Below, one piece after another: positions 26,785 through 37,804 of a stretch of 64,000 nt of DNA. Each line of letters begins with the position of its first letter. Positions within the stretch are counted from its first letter, which is position 1. This stretch comes from Nocardia aurantia. GTDB taxonomy: Bacteria; Actinomycetota; Actinomycetes; Mycobacteriales; Mycobacteriaceae. Under the pieces are notes generated by a model. That model was given only the letters and a program-made list of their open reading frames with translations, ran no database searches and was not told where the DNA came from. Both the position numbers and the translations under genes were made by a program. The stretch is from the NCBI RefSeq assembly GCF_009604425.1, contig NZ_WEGI01000003.1, positions 558,001-622,000 on the forward strand. The letters are read 5' to 3'.

Positions 26785-27264
26785 GTGAGCGAGAACAAAG
26801 ACCCGGGTTACGGGGAGAGCGCGGCCGAGACGACTTCGGTATTCCGTGCTGACTTCCTCAACGAGGTCGACGCGTCGCGCTCCGGTGAGCAGACCGGCGA
26901 GCAGCCGGTCCAAGGGGTGGAGGGCCTGCCCTCGGGTGCTGCCCTCCTGGTTGTCAAGCGTGGCCCCAACGCGGGCTCGCGCTTCCTGTTGGATCAGCCC
27001 ACCACTTCGGCCGGGCGCCACCCCGACAGTGACATCTTCCTCGACGATGTCACCGTCAGCCGTCGTCATGCCGAATTCCGTCAGGACGACGACACCTTCC
27101 AGGTGGTCGATGTGGGCAGCTTGAACGGCACCTACGTGAATCGGGAGCCGGTGGATTCCTCCGAATTGCAGAACGGTGACGAAGTCCAGATCGGTAAGTT
27201 CCGTCTGGTGTTCCTGACCGGTCCGCGTGCCGCCGCGAGTGATTCGGCGGCGGGCGCTCTGTAA
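26785..27264 (+). CDS. garA: GarA: FHA-domain regulator of glutamate/TCA metabolism
   Basis: A 159-aa forkhead-associated protein. The N-terminal phospho-switch ETTSVFRADF (Thr16/Thr17) is the known target of PknG and PknB in mycobacteria and corynebacteria (OdhI). The FHA domain (~52-147) holds the phosphothreonine-binding residues GRHPDSD, SRRHAEF and NGTYVN. Unphosphorylated GarA inhibits 2-oxoglutarate dehydrogenase (KGD) and NAD-glutamate dehydrogenase and activates glutamate synthase. Phosphorylation makes the protein bind itself and releases the enzymes. A strong SD (GAGGAGAG) precedes GTG 26785. The next gene starts 12 nt after the stop. Confidence 0.96.
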   Translation: MSENKDPGYGESAAETTSVFRADFLNEVDASRSGEQTGEQPVQGVEGLPSGAALLVVKRGPNAGSRFLLDQPTTSAGRHPDSDIFLDDVTVSRRHAEFRQDDDTFQVVDVGSLNGTYVNREPVDSSELQNGDEVQIGKFRLVFLTGPRAAASDSAAGAL

Positions 27265-27276
27265 ACGGCCGCCCAG

Positions 27277-28083
27277 ATGACTGGCGCAGCGCAATGGACA
27301 CGCGGAGGTATGTCGATCGGCTCCGTGCTGGATTTGCTGCGTCCGGACTTTCCGGACATCACGATTTCGAAGATCCGCTTCCTCGAATCCGAGGGGTTGA
27401 TCTGCCCGGAGCGCACGCCTTCGGGTTATCGCAGGTTCTCCGTGACCGACGTCGAACGACTCCGGTTCGTATTGACGGCGCAACGGGATCAATACCTGCC
27501 GTTGAAAGTGATCAAGGAACAACTCGAGGCGATCGACAGCGGCGCCGCGACGGTCGGGGTGCGCGAGGCGCGCGCCCGGGCCACCGGCGCCGGCGCGAGT
27601 GGTCCGGGGCGTGCGCCCGGCACCGCCGACGCGCACGTCACACCCCTGGCTCCGCGGCGGCTGGGTGTGGTGTCCGGTGAGGTCTCCCCGGACGAGCTGC
27701 GAACCGACCACGAGATCCGGGTCACCAGAGGCGATCTGCTCGCCCGGGCCGGGATCGACGAGAAATTCCTGACCGAACTCGTGCGCGCCGGGCTGATCAC
27801 GCCGGGCCCGGCCGGCTTCTTCGACACCGACGCCGTCACGCTGGCCCGGACCGCCCGCGCGATGAGCGAATTCGGTTTGGAGGCAAGGCATCTGCGCGCG
27901 TTCAAGCTGGCCGCGGACCGCGAGGCCGCGATGGTCGCGCAGATCGCCGCACCGCTGGCCAAGAGCCGCGACGCCGGCGCCCGCGCCCGCGCGGAGGAGA
28001 CGGCCCGCGAGTTGGCGGCGCTGTCGCTGACGCTGCACACCTGCCTCGTGAAGACGTCGGTGCGGGCCGCCCTCGGCGGCTGA
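27277..28083 (+). CDS. ftsR: FtsR: MerR-family regulator (Rv1828-like)
   Basis: A 268-aa MerR-type regulator. The N-terminal winged helix reads GSVLDLLRPDFPDITISKIR, then FLESEGL and RTPSGYRRFS. It is followed by a linker rich in Ala/Gly/Arg and a second DNA-binding-like or effector region (TRGDLLARAGIDEKFLTELV). The orthologue in Corynebacterium glutamicum (FtsR) activates ftsZ; the mycobacterial orthologue is Rv1828. It sits 12 nt after garA and is probably co-transcribed. The start at 27277 lacks a strong SD. The Ala/Gly-rich linker (~105-125) is probably a flexible joint. Confidence 0.88.
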   Translation: MTGAAQWTRGGMSIGSVLDLLRPDFPDITISKIRFLESEGLICPERTPSGYRRFSVTDVERLRFVLTAQRDQYLPLKVIKEQLEAIDSGAATVGVREARARATGAGASGPGRAPGTADAHVTPLAPRRLGVVSGEVSPDELRTDHEIRVTRGDLLARAGIDEKFLTELVRAGLITPGPAGFFDTDAVTLARTARAMSEFGLEARHLRAFKLAADREAAMVAQIAAPLAKSRDAGARARAEETARELAALSLTLHTCLVKTSVRAALGG

Positions 28084-28155
28084 AATCTTCGCCTAGACTC
28101 GGAGATACGGCCGGCACTGCTCGGCGGTCGGCGGAGTCATGGGAGGCGAGACAGC

Positions 28156-28629
28156 ATGAGTGAGATGCGTGTTATCGGCATTCGGGTCGAGCAGCCCCAG
28201 AATCAGCCCGTGCTGTTGCTCCGCGAGGTTGCCGGTGATCGCTATCTGCCGATCTGGATCGGCCAGGCGGAGGCGACGGCGATCGTCCTCGAACAGGAGG
28301 GCGTCACGCCCATCCGTCCGCTCACCCACGACCTGATCAAGATCCTGATCCACGACCTCGGGCACACCCTCACCGAGGTCCGGATCGTGGATCTGCGGGA
28401 GGGCACGTTCTACGCGGATCTGGTGTTCGAGAACGGCCTGCGGGTCTCGGCGCGGCCCTCCGATTCGGTAGCCATCGCGTTGCGGGTGGGTTGCCCGATC
28501 CATGCCGAGGAACCGGTGCTGGAGGAGGCCGGTCTGGTCATGCCGGACGAGAAGGAGGACGAGGTGGAGAAGTTCAAGGAGTTCCTCGAGTCCGTCTCGC
28601 CCGACGACTTCAAGGCGACCGACAGCTGA
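28156..28629 (+). CDS. Bifunctional nuclease family protein (DUF151/BFN, Rv1829-like)
   Basis: A 157-aa protein of the bifunctional-nuclease-domain family. Conserved parts are VLLLREV, YLPIWIGQAEATAI, PLTHDL and RPSDSVAIALR; an acidic tail follows. Plant homologues show DNase/RNase activity. A Thermotoga structure is known, but bacterial function is unclear. GGGAGG sits upstream of ATG 28156. Conserved position between two merR genes, as in M. tuberculosis, suggests a shared role with this regulatory block. Confidence 0.85.
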   Translation: MSEMRVIGIRVEQPQNQPVLLLREVAGDRYLPIWIGQAEATAIVLEQEGVTPIRPLTHDLIKILIHDLGHTLTEVRIVDLREGTFYADLVFENGLRVSARPSDSVAIALRVGCPIHAEEPVLEEAGLVMPDEKEDEVEKFKEFLESVSPDDFKATDS

Positions 28630-28859
28630 GGTTGCCCCCGGAGAGCTCCGGCCGGACCGGAATCCGGGCAAAAGTCCAACCCTCGACTCGAGGTTGAAAA
28701 ACTCGCCGTGGCGTGGTGTTTCGTCGGCGCCTCTGCTACCCGGACAATCGGGGGAGTAGCCTCGACAGTTAGGCCGTGGCGGCCCAGCCGCCGATCGCGA
28801 TCGGCCCCAGCCGCCGATCGGGTTGTTTGTTCTACGGTATGCAGTGAGGGAGTGGCCCA

Positions 28860-29453
28860 GTGGGAGACCAACCGCAGCAGACGACTGCATCCGGCACGCG
28901 GCCTGCCGCGGCTGTTCAGCCGGGACTGTTCCCCGACGACACGGTGCCCGACGAGCTGGTCGGCTATCGCGTGCCGAGCGCGTGTCAGGTGGCCGGCATC
29001 ACCTACCGGCAACTGGACTACTGGGCCCGCACCGGGCTGGTGGTCCCCTCGATCCGCGGCGCCTCGGGTTCCGGTAGCCAGCGGCTCTACTCGTTCAAGG
29101 ACATTCTGGTCCTGAAGATCGTGAAGCGGTTGCTGAACGCCGGCATCTCGCTGCAGAACATCCGCATCGCCGTCGACCACCTGCGCAGCCGCGGGGTGGA
29201 GGATCTGGCCGGCATCACCCTGTTCTCCGACGGCGCCACCGTGTACGAGTGCGCCTCGCCGGAAGAGGTGGTGGATTTACTGCAGGGTGGCCAGGGGGTA
29301 TTCGGTATCGCCGTCAACGGCGCGATGCGGGAGCTCACCGGAGCGATCGCCGCGTTCCCGGGCGAACGTGCCGAGGAACACACCGCGTCCGAGCGACCCG
29401 AGGACGAGCTGGCCTTCCGGCGCAAGGTCCGCCTGAGCCGCAGGACCGGCTAG
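28860..29453 (+). CDS. MerR-family transcriptional regulator (Rv1830-like)
   Basis: A 197-aa MerR protein. The winged-helix region is VPSACQVAGITYRQLDYWAR, then GLVVPSIRGASGSGSQRLYS. A dimerisation coiled-coil begins ILVLKIVKRLLNAGISLQNI, and a C-terminal region of unknown ligand follows. The GTG start at 28860 has GAGGGAG seven nt upstream; a TACGGT -10-like box lies at 28833-28838. It is the last gene before the gcvP riboswitch, the same order as in M. tuberculosis. Effector and targets are not visible. Confidence 0.86.
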   Translation: MGDQPQQTTASGTRPAAAVQPGLFPDDTVPDELVGYRVPSACQVAGITYRQLDYWARTGLVVPSIRGASGSGSQRLYSFKDILVLKIVKRLLNAGISLQNIRIAVDHLRSRGVEDLAGITLFSDGATVYECASPEEVVDLLQGGQGVFGIAVNGAMRELTGAIAAFPGERAEEHTASERPEDELAFRRKVRLSRRTG

Positions 29454-29496
29454 GCCACGGCCGGAGTCGGAAACATGATCGACACGCCCGGGTGTC

Positions 29497-29502
29497 TACA
29501 CT
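29497..29502 (+). promoter_or_regulatory. Probable -10 element for the gcvP transcript
   Basis: TACACT, about 15 nt before the first riboswitch helix, would start transcription just ahead of the aptamer. No good -35 is seen. Confidence 0.4.
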
Positions 29503-29517
29503 GAGGGTGCGTCGCCG

Positions 29518-29730
29518 CCGTGCGGGAGAGTTCCGGTAGTTCCGGACGCCGAAGGAGCAGCACCTCCCCGTCAATCTCTCAGGCACCAGGGACCGTACGG
29601 AGTTTCGACGCCTCTGGAAAGTGATGGCCGCACACAATGCGGGCCATCCGCCCATGGGGAAAGGGCTCCGTCGGCCGCGTGCGCGCGGTGTGGCGGACCC
29701 GAATCTCTCAGGCGCCGCGACAGAGGGGGA
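29518..29730 (+). ncRNA. Tandem glycine riboswitch controlling gcvP
   Basis: Two glycine aptamers lie in the 340-nt leader of gcvP. Aptamer 1 (29518-29600) closes with CCGTGCGG/CCGTACGG and contains GCGGGAGAG, GCCGAAGGAGCA and AATCTCTCAGGC. Aptamer 2 (29611-29730) closes with CCTCTG (29611-29616) and CAGAGG (29721-29726) and contains GGGGAAAGGGC and a second AATCTCTCAGGC. The layout matches the actinobacterial two-aptamer class as I recall it from Streptomyces. Glycine binding should switch on expression. The expression platform lies between 29731 and the SD CAGGAG at 29784. Confidence 0.9.
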
Positions 29731-29794
29731 GGGCCGAAGTTGCCGTCGCCCTGCGAGCAGGGTGGCCCGCCCGTCCCTCTGCGCAGGAGCTGCC

Positions 29795-32650
<2,856 letters not shown>

Positions 32651-32657
32651 GCCGGGC

Positions 32658-34346
32658 TCAGGAGGTGGTGAGCGCCTGCGAGATGGCGGTGCCGAATTTC
32701 AGGTCGTCGGAGCTGGTCAGCTTGGTGTAGCTGCCGTTGGACTGCTGGGCGAGGGTTTGCAGGGTCGGCGAGCCCTTGCCACCGACGACGATGACGTCGA
32801 TCCGGATCGGATGGGCGGAGTCGGTGAGGGCGGCGATATCCGACAGCAACTGGGTGCCGCTGATCGCCGAGTCGTCGTTCGGGCCGCCGGTGATCAGCAG
32901 GATCGTGTTGGTGTGGCCGTCCGCGTAGTTCTTGACGGCGTTCTTGTACGCGGCCTCCAGGGTGGCGTACGCGCGGTCGTTCTTCACCTCGTCCGGGCTG
33001 ACGGTGCTCAGCGATTTCGCCAGCTCGGTGCGGTGGGCCGGGGTCAGCGGGGCGGTCGTGCCCTGGACCTGGTAGGCGGTGCCCGCGCCGCCGTCGCCCT
33101 CCTGACCGGCGCCGACGTCGGAATAGGTCCACACGCCGAGCCCGAAGTCGGCGGGCATCACGTCCATGGTGGACTGCAGCGCGCCGAGGGTGTTGCCGAG
33201 CCGGGTGAGGACGCCGTCCTTGACGGCCATCGCCGCGGAGGTGTCGATCAGGACCGTCGACTGGACGCCCAGCACCGGCTTGGCGAGCACCGCACGCACC
33301 TGGTCCAGCACCGGTTTCGCGGTGACCGGCGGCGGACCGGCGGGCAGGGCGGGGAATCCGGCGTCGGCGAACAGCTTCTGCTGGTCGGGGGCGCGCAGAT
33401 AGTCGACGAACAGGCCCGCGACCAGGTTCTGGGTCTTGTCCACCCAGGGGCCGGTGAGCAGGGCGGCGGGGTGGTCGGCGACGGGTTCGGCGCCGGTGGG
33501 GTGGTACGCGGTGAGGCCGGTGCCCGGCAACTGCTGCTCGGTGGCGGCGGTGGCGTGCACGGCGGCGTTGGCGGCGGTCGCGCCGGCGGCGGTGGTCAGC
33601 GCGGCGGAATTGTCGGCGGTCTGCGGGGCGCCGGCGGCGAGCCGGGCGATGGCGGAGGTCACCTGACCGGCCCGCGCGGTGTCGTCGGTAAGCGGGTCGG
33701 AGCCGGACACCGCGGACCCGACCGCGAGTGCGGCGGCGAGGCTGCCGTCGCCGGCGGGCATCGCCATCCGCAGTCCACCCCAGCCGGACAGGCCGAGCTC
33801 CGACAGCGAACCCTGTTGCAGCCGAGGCAGATCCGACCAACTGACCTTCGCCGATTCGAGCGCCTGCCGCAGTTGGTCGGGCACCGCCAGCACGATCGGG
33901 CTGACCGCGACCGGAGCCGGGGTGCCCTGGATCAGGCCGGGCACCCGCATCGACTCGATGGACCGCGACGAATCCGGAATCCAGAGCGCGGGCTGCGCGC
34001 CGAGCTTCTGATCCCAGCCGGCCGCGAACGCGGCGACGACCGCCGCCGACGGCTGCGGCGTGACCGTCACCGTGACGCAGTGGTCGCGGACCGTCGGCTT
34101 GGTGGCGTTGTACCGATCGGCGGCGGCCCGGATCTCGGCGGCGATATCGGGATCGACGGTGACCGCGAGCGTGGAGGAACCCTCCACACAGCCCGTGTGG
34201 GCGCTGCTGTCCTGCGAGGAGGCATGTTGCCGGAGCCAGAACCAGCCCGTCACGACGGCGGCCAGCAGCACCACCGCGACCACGCCGGCCACGAGCCCCT
34301 TGCTCACGCCCCGGGAACCGGCCATGCGATTGCGATGTGTACCCAC
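32658..34346 (-). CDS. Membrane-anchored VWA / substrate-binding-like protein (Rv1836c-like)
   Basis: A 562-aa protein. An N-terminal signal anchor (KGLVAGVVAVVLLAAVVTGW) leads to a periplasmic-binding-protein-like region (~55-340) and a C-terminal von Willebrand A domain (~360-560). The MIDAS start reads LIDTSAAM. Canonical motifs are DxSxS, so the last serine is an alanine and metal binding may be altered. Rv1836c occupies the same place in M. tuberculosis. A TACACT box (minus strand, 34360-34355) ends 8 nt before GTG 34346 and no SD is present, so it may be leaderless. Role unknown, perhaps assembly at the cell envelope. Confidence 0.72.
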   Translation of the reverse strand: MGTHRNRMAGSRGVSKGLVAGVVAVVLLAAVVTGWFWLRQHASSQDSSAHTGCVEGSSTLAVTVDPDIAAEIRAAADRYNATKPTVRDHCVTVTVTPQPSAAVVAAFAAGWDQKLGAQPALWIPDSSRSIESMRVPGLIQGTPAPVAVSPIVLAVPDQLRQALESAKVSWSDLPRLQQGSLSELGLSGWGGLRMAMPAGDGSLAAALAVGSAVSGSDPLTDDTARAGQVTSAIARLAAGAPQTADNSAALTTAAGATAANAAVHATAATEQQLPGTGLTAYHPTGAEPVADHPAALLTGPWVDKTQNLVAGLFVDYLRAPDQQKLFADAGFPALPAGPPPVTAKPVLDQVRAVLAKPVLGVQSTVLIDTSAAMAVKDGVLTRLGNTLGALQSTMDVMPADFGLGVWTYSDVGAGQEGDGGAGTAYQVQGTTAPLTPAHRTELAKSLSTVSPDEVKNDRAYATLEAAYKNAVKNYADGHTNTILLITGGPNDDSAISGTQLLSDIAALTDSAHPIRIDVIVVGGKGSPTLQTLAQQSNGSYTKLTSSDDLKFGTAISQALTTS

Positions 34347-34409
34347 GACCGCACAGTGTAGGGCGGTGCGATCTGCGGCGCTGCGCCCGTCCGGTACGGA
34401 CCGGTACGC

Positions 34410-34445
34410 GACCGGCCGGGTGTCCCGGAAGACACCCGGCCGGTC
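34410..34445 (-). terminator. Strong hairpin terminator after whiB-like gene
   Basis: GACCGGCCGGGTGTC (34410-34424) pairs perfectly over 15 bp with GACACCCGGCCGGTC (34431-34445), loop 6 nt. It begins 3 nt past the whiB-like stop codon. Confidence 0.75.
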
Positions 34446-34448
34446 GGA

Positions 34449-34709
34449 TCAGCGCCGGATCATCCGGCCTCGGTCGTATTCGTGGCCACCCCACACACCG
34501 GACTGGCCGGTGTTCGCCGCGAACTCGCCGCACTGGCGGCGGATCGGGCAGTCCGCGCAGACCTCGCGCGCGTACGCGAAGTCCTGCGAGGGGTAGGGGA
34601 ACCATGCCTCGTGGTTGGGGTCACCCTTGCAGGCGGCCTCCTCCCAGCTCTGTGAATCCGAGCGCGGGAGCAGATCCACGAGGGTGAACTCCTGCAATGT
34701 GTCGGTCAT
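34449..34709 (-). CDS. WhiB-family iron-sulfur transcription factor
   Basis: An 86-aa WhiB-like protein. The four cluster cysteines are Cys27, Cys51, Cys54 and Cys60 (ACKGDPN, CADCPIRRQC), and the GVWGG turn is at 71-75. WhiB proteins bind a 4Fe-4S cluster and act with sigma factors. The usual basic tail after GVWGG (TERERR-like) is replaced by HEYDRGRMIRR, so the subclass is not WhiB1/2/7 by eye. GGAGGG ten nt before the ATG is a strong SD, and the ATG overlaps the HNH stop (ATGA). Expression is therefore coupled to the HNH gene. Confidence 0.88.
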   Translation of the reverse strand: MTDTLQEFTLVDLLPRSDSQSWEEAACKGDPNHEAWFPYPSQDFAYAREVCADCPIRRQCGEFAANTGQSGVWGGHEYDRGRMIRR

Positions 34710-35275
34710 GTCCGGATCCCTCCTGTCCCGGGGGTTGTGGCGGCGGACAGGGACTTCCAGATCCGCCGCTGTTTCTTCTCGATGTCGTTGGGTGCTTTGG
34801 GCTCCCACAACAGGCGCATACCCGCTTCCTCGGGGGTGCGGTCGGCCTTGCGGCTGTTGCAGGGCGCGCACGCGGCGATCAGGTTGCCCCAGGTGTTGGG
34901 GCCACCGCGGCTGCGCGGCCGGATGTGGTCCACGGTCCGGGCCCAGCCGGCGCAGTAACCGCACCGGTTGCGGTCGCGCCGGAGCACACCCGCGAGGGTC
35001 GCGCGGCTCTCGTCGTGGACGAACACCCGGTGCTCCAGGTGGACGTAGCGCAGCAGCCGGATGGTTTCCGGCAGCGCGATCTCCAGGTGCTTCGACCGGA
35101 CCGGGAAGTGCGGCTCCCGATTCGCGATCGACTCCGCCGCGCCGCTGACCAGCAGCACCACCGCGCGCTCGGCGCCGATCTCGGTGAGCGCCTCGTAGGA
35201 GGCGTTCAGGACGAGTACGCCGCTGTGTATCCAGTTGTCGGGTGTGATGTTCGCCGCAGCGCGCTGAAAGGACAT
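34706..35275 (-). CDS. HNH endonuclease family protein
   Basis: A 189-aa protein. A conserved N-terminal region (VLVLNASYEALTEIGAERAV) precedes an HNH/zinc-finger core: Cys105-x2-Cys108, DHIRPRSRGGPNTWGNLI with Asp116-His117 and Asn131, and Cys136-x2-Cys139. Such ββα-metal nucleases act in phage, restriction, repair or inteins; this stand-alone family is common in actinobacteria and its target is unknown. ATG 35275 is chosen; GTG 35284 is possible. Its stop overlaps the whiB-like ATG. A 37-codon ORF lies 66 nt upstream. Confidence 0.83.
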   Translation of the reverse strand: MSFQRAAANITPDNWIHSGVLVLNASYEALTEIGAERAVVLLVSGAAESIANREPHFPVRSKHLEIALPETIRLLRYVHLEHRVFVHDESRATLAGVLRRDRNRCGYCAGWARTVDHIRPRSRGGPNTWGNLIAACAPCNSRKADRTPEEAGMRLLWEPKAPNDIEKKQRRIWKSLSAATTPGTGGIRT

Positions 35276-35341
35276 GGGTGCCACCGTGTTTCGTGAAGGA
35301 TGAATGCGAGTCGAGGGAAAAGGGAAGGGCGCCGGTGGATC

Positions 35342-35455
35342 TCAGGCCCGGATCGCGAGGCGGCCGCATACCGGATACTCCGGCGACTGCCGCCGCTGTT
35401 CCGGAAGATGCTGTCCGGCAACATCGTTCGTAGGTACGGGAAACTTCGAAGGCAT
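35342..35455 (-). CDS. Putative small ORF (37 aa) upstream of the HNH-WhiB pair
   Basis: The ATG at 35455 is preceded by GAGGGGAGGTGGCCG, one of the best ribosome-binding sites in the window. It opens a 37-codon frame starting MPSKFPVPTNDVAGQHLP and ending with RLAIRA. It is followed after 66 nt by the HNH gene. It may be a real small protein of this operon or a leader peptide. I do not recognise a family. Confidence 0.4.
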   Translation of the reverse strand: MPSKFPVPTNDVAGQHLPEQRRQSPEYPVCGRLAIRA

Positions 35456-35586
35456 CGGCCACCTCCCCTCGGAAACTCGGTGCGCGGCCCGTCCGGGCTG
35501 CTCGGTCATCGCCTTCATGGTGGCACAGCGGTACCGCCGCTGTCGGGTGATTTTTCGTCCCGCCAGGGGGCGGCACACACAGGTGA

Positions 35587-35617
35587 GCCCCCTCGCCGCG
35601 ATGTACAACGAGGGGGC
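35587..35617. repeat. Hairpin in the leader region between small ORFs
   Basis: GCCCCCTCG (35587-35595) and CGAGGGGGC (35609-35617) form a perfect 9-bp stem with a 13-nt loop. It sits upstream of the small ORF at 35455 (minus) and downstream of the one at 35786 (minus). It could terminate the first or structure the leader of the second. Confidence 0.45.
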
Positions 35618-35684
35618 CCGGGAATTTGTTCCGCGACCCGCGCGGAACCCGGCCGGCGACGCGGACGTCACCGGACGTCGGTCG

Positions 35685-35786
35685 TCACAGGGGCATCGGC
35701 CCGAACGACCCGGTGGATGCCCACGAGAACCAGGTGGCGACGCGCTGCACGATCAGGGCTACGACGTCGATGGCGGTACTGCCCAT
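35685..35786 (-). CDS. Putative small hydrophobic ORF (33 aa)
   Basis: ATG 35786 follows GTGAGGAAATCCG and opens a 33-codon frame MGSTAIDVVALIVQRVATW, then FSWASTGSFGPMPL. The N-terminal two thirds is hydrophobic and could span a membrane once. It points away from pit and toward the HNH-WhiB pair. No family recognised. The rest of the 35276-35967 gap shows no further gene. Confidence 0.28.
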   Translation of the reverse strand: MGSTAIDVVALIVQRVATWFSWASTGSFGPMPL

Positions 35787-35967
35787 CGGATTTCCTCACA
35801 TTCGGTCGACTTACGAACTCCGGCAGCGTAACCGAAACGTTATTCCGTGGACAGACCCGTACGGGCCGGTGGGCCCGGTGTGGCCGGAGGCGAGGTCCCG
35901 TTGAACGTCGTATGAACTATTGTGCGGCTACTGTGCCGTTGCTCGCGCGCGGTACGAAACTGATCGC

Positions 35968-37149
35968 GTGAGCGCAGAATTGCTAGTACTACTCATCGTT
36001 ATAGTCACCGCGCTGGCCTTCGACTTCACGAACGGCTTCCACGACACGGCGAACGCCATGGCGACCTCCATCGCCACCGGGGCGCTCGGTCCGCGCACCG
36101 CGGTGGCGATGTCGGCGGTGCTGAACCTGGTCGGTGCCTTCCTCTCCGTCGAGGTGGCCAAGACGGTGTCCGGCGGCTTGCTGAAGATCAACGACGTGCA
36201 CCACATGCAGTTGTTGCACATCGTCTTCGCGGGTCTGGTCGGCGCCATCCTGTGGAACCTGATCACCTGGTTGTTCGGTATCCCGTCGAGTTCGTCGCAC
36301 GCCCTGTTCGGCGGCCTGATCGGGTCCGCGATGGCGGCGCTGGGCGCCAGTGGCGTCATCTGGACCGGTGACCAGAAGACCGGCCTGATCAACAAGGTCA
36401 TCCTGCCGGCCCTGCTGGCCCCGTTCGTCGCGGCCCTGGTCGCGGCGCTGGGCACCTACCTCGTCTACCGGTTCACCCGGAATTCGGCGGAAACGAAGGT
36501 GCGCAAGGGATTCCGGATCGGCCAGATCGGCTCGGCGGCGCTGGTCTCGCTGGCGCACGGCACCAACGACGCGCAGAAGACCATGGGTGTGATCTTCATG
36601 GCGCTGGTCGCGCACGGCACCTTCACCAACAAGGACGACATCCCGCTGTGGGTGAAGCTGTTGTGTGCGCTGGCGATCGCCTCGGGCACCTACCTGGGCG
36701 GCTGGCGGATCATCCGCACGCTCGGCAAGGGTCTGGTCGAGATCGACTCCCCGCAGGGCTTCGCGGCCGAATCCTCTTCGGCGGCAATCATTCTCACCTC
36801 GGCGCAGTTCGGCCTGCCGCTGTCCACGACGCAGGCGGCGACCGGCTCCATCCTCGGCACCGGACTCGGTAAGCCGGGCGCGGAGGTGCGCTGGGGCGTG
36901 ATGGGCCGGATGGCGCTGGCGTGGGTGTTCACCCTGCCGCTGGCAGCGATCGTCGGCGCCTTCTGCTGGTGGATCGCGGATCTGGCGGGCGGCCTCGGCG
37001 GCGCGCTGATCGACCTGGCCATCCTGGTGGTCGCCTCCGGTTACATCTACCTGCGCTCGCGCCGCAACCCGGTCGACACGAGCAATGTCAACGCCGAATG
37101 GGAGGGCAGCGACGTGCCCGCCGCTCCCACCACGCCGGCGAACGTCTAG
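35968..37149 (+). CDS. pit: Inorganic phosphate transporter, Pit family
   Basis: A 393-aa membrane transporter of the PHO4/PiT family that imports metal-phosphate with protons. The two inverted signature repeats are DFTNGFHDTANAMATSIATG and AHGTNDAQKTMGV. About ten hydrophobic helices are seen. The GTG start at 35968 has no strong SD but matches the N-terminus of the family (VSAELLVLLIVIVTALAFDF). It is followed by two small genes in the order pitA, Rv0544c-like, Rv0543c-like, as known in M. tuberculosis. Confidence 0.92.
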   Translation: MSAELLVLLIVIVTALAFDFTNGFHDTANAMATSIATGALGPRTAVAMSAVLNLVGAFLSVEVAKTVSGGLLKINDVHHMQLLHIVFAGLVGAILWNLITWLFGIPSSSSHALFGGLIGSAMAALGASGVIWTGDQKTGLINKVILPALLAPFVAALVAALGTYLVYRFTRNSAETKVRKGFRIGQIGSAALVSLAHGTNDAQKTMGVIFMALVAHGTFTNKDDIPLWVKLLCALAIASGTYLGGWRIIRTLGKGLVEIDSPQGFAAESSSAAIILTSAQFGLPLSTTQAATGSILGTGLGKPGAEVRWGVMGRMALAWVFTLPLAAIVGAFCWWIADLAGGLGGALIDLAILVVASGYIYLRSRRNPVDTSNVNAEWEGSDVPAAPTTPANV

Positions 37150-37160
37150 GGGACTCACTG

Positions 37161-37469
37161 ATGCATACCTTCTACGCCATCGCCAAATCCCTGGGCGAGG
37201 TGACCCTCATCGGCCTGCTGCTCGGCGCGGGCATCCCGCTGGTCTTCGCCCTGGGGATCCGGTTCTGGGCGCTGGAGCCCGCCGTCGCGGAGGGCGGTTC
37301 GGGCGCGGTCGCCGAACGGCGCGGCAATCCGGTCGCCCAGGCGATCGCCTACCTCTGCTTCGCACTCGTGATCGTCGCGGTGGTCCTCGGAATCCTGTAC
37401 ATCGCAAAGGATTTCATCAGCCACACCTTCGATGTCCAGCTGTTCGGCGCCAAGCCCCCCAAGAAGTGA
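37161..37469 (+). CDS. Small membrane protein linked to pit (Rv0544c-like)
   Basis: A 102-aa protein with two membrane helices (VTLIGLLLGAGIPLVFALGI and YLCFALVIVAVVLGILYIA) separated by a polar loop, ending FGAKPPKK. It starts 11 nt after the pit stop, with AGGGGA upstream. The same small gene follows pitA in M. tuberculosis (Rv0544c), so it may be an accessory of phosphate uptake. No catalytic motif. Confidence 0.75.
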   Translation: MHTFYAIAKSLGEVTLIGLLLGAGIPLVFALGIRFWALEPAVAEGGSGAVAERRGNPVAQAIAYLCFALVIVAVVLGILYIAKDFISHTFDVQLFGAKPPKK

Positions 37470-37479
37470 GCTCATTCGC

Positions 37480-37785
37480 ATGACCGAGAACGTCTCCCTG
37501 CTGGAATCCATCCTGAACTGGCTCCGGGCGGGCTACCCGCACGGTGTGCCGTCGGAGGACTACGTCGCGCTGTTCGCGATCCTGCATCGCCGGCTCACCG
37601 AGACCGAGGTGGAGGAGATCGTCGCGCAGCTGACCGCGAACGATCCGGAGAAGGTCGACGAGGCCGCGATCGAGGCGGCCATCACCAAGCTGGCCCACGA
37701 ACAGCCGGGCTCCGACGATGTGGCCCGGGTGGCCTCGAAGCTGGCCGCCGGCGGCTGGCCGCTGGCGCATCCGGCGCAGATCTGA
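37480..37785 (+). CDS. DUF3349 family protein (Rv0543c-like)
   Basis: A 101-aa soluble helical protein. LLESILNWLRAGYPHGVPSE, then LTETEVEEIV and GWPLAHP are typical of the DUF3349 family found next to pit in mycobacteria. It starts 10 nt after the previous stop and ends the pit operon. Structures exist for mycobacterial homologues, but the function is unknown. Confidence 0.8.
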   Translation: MTENVSLLESILNWLRAGYPHGVPSEDYVALFAILHRRLTETEVEEIVAQLTANDPEKVDEAAIEAAITKLAHEQPGSDDVARVASKLAAGGWPLAHPAQI

Positions 37786-37804
37786 CCGACCGATAGCGTG
37801 CACC

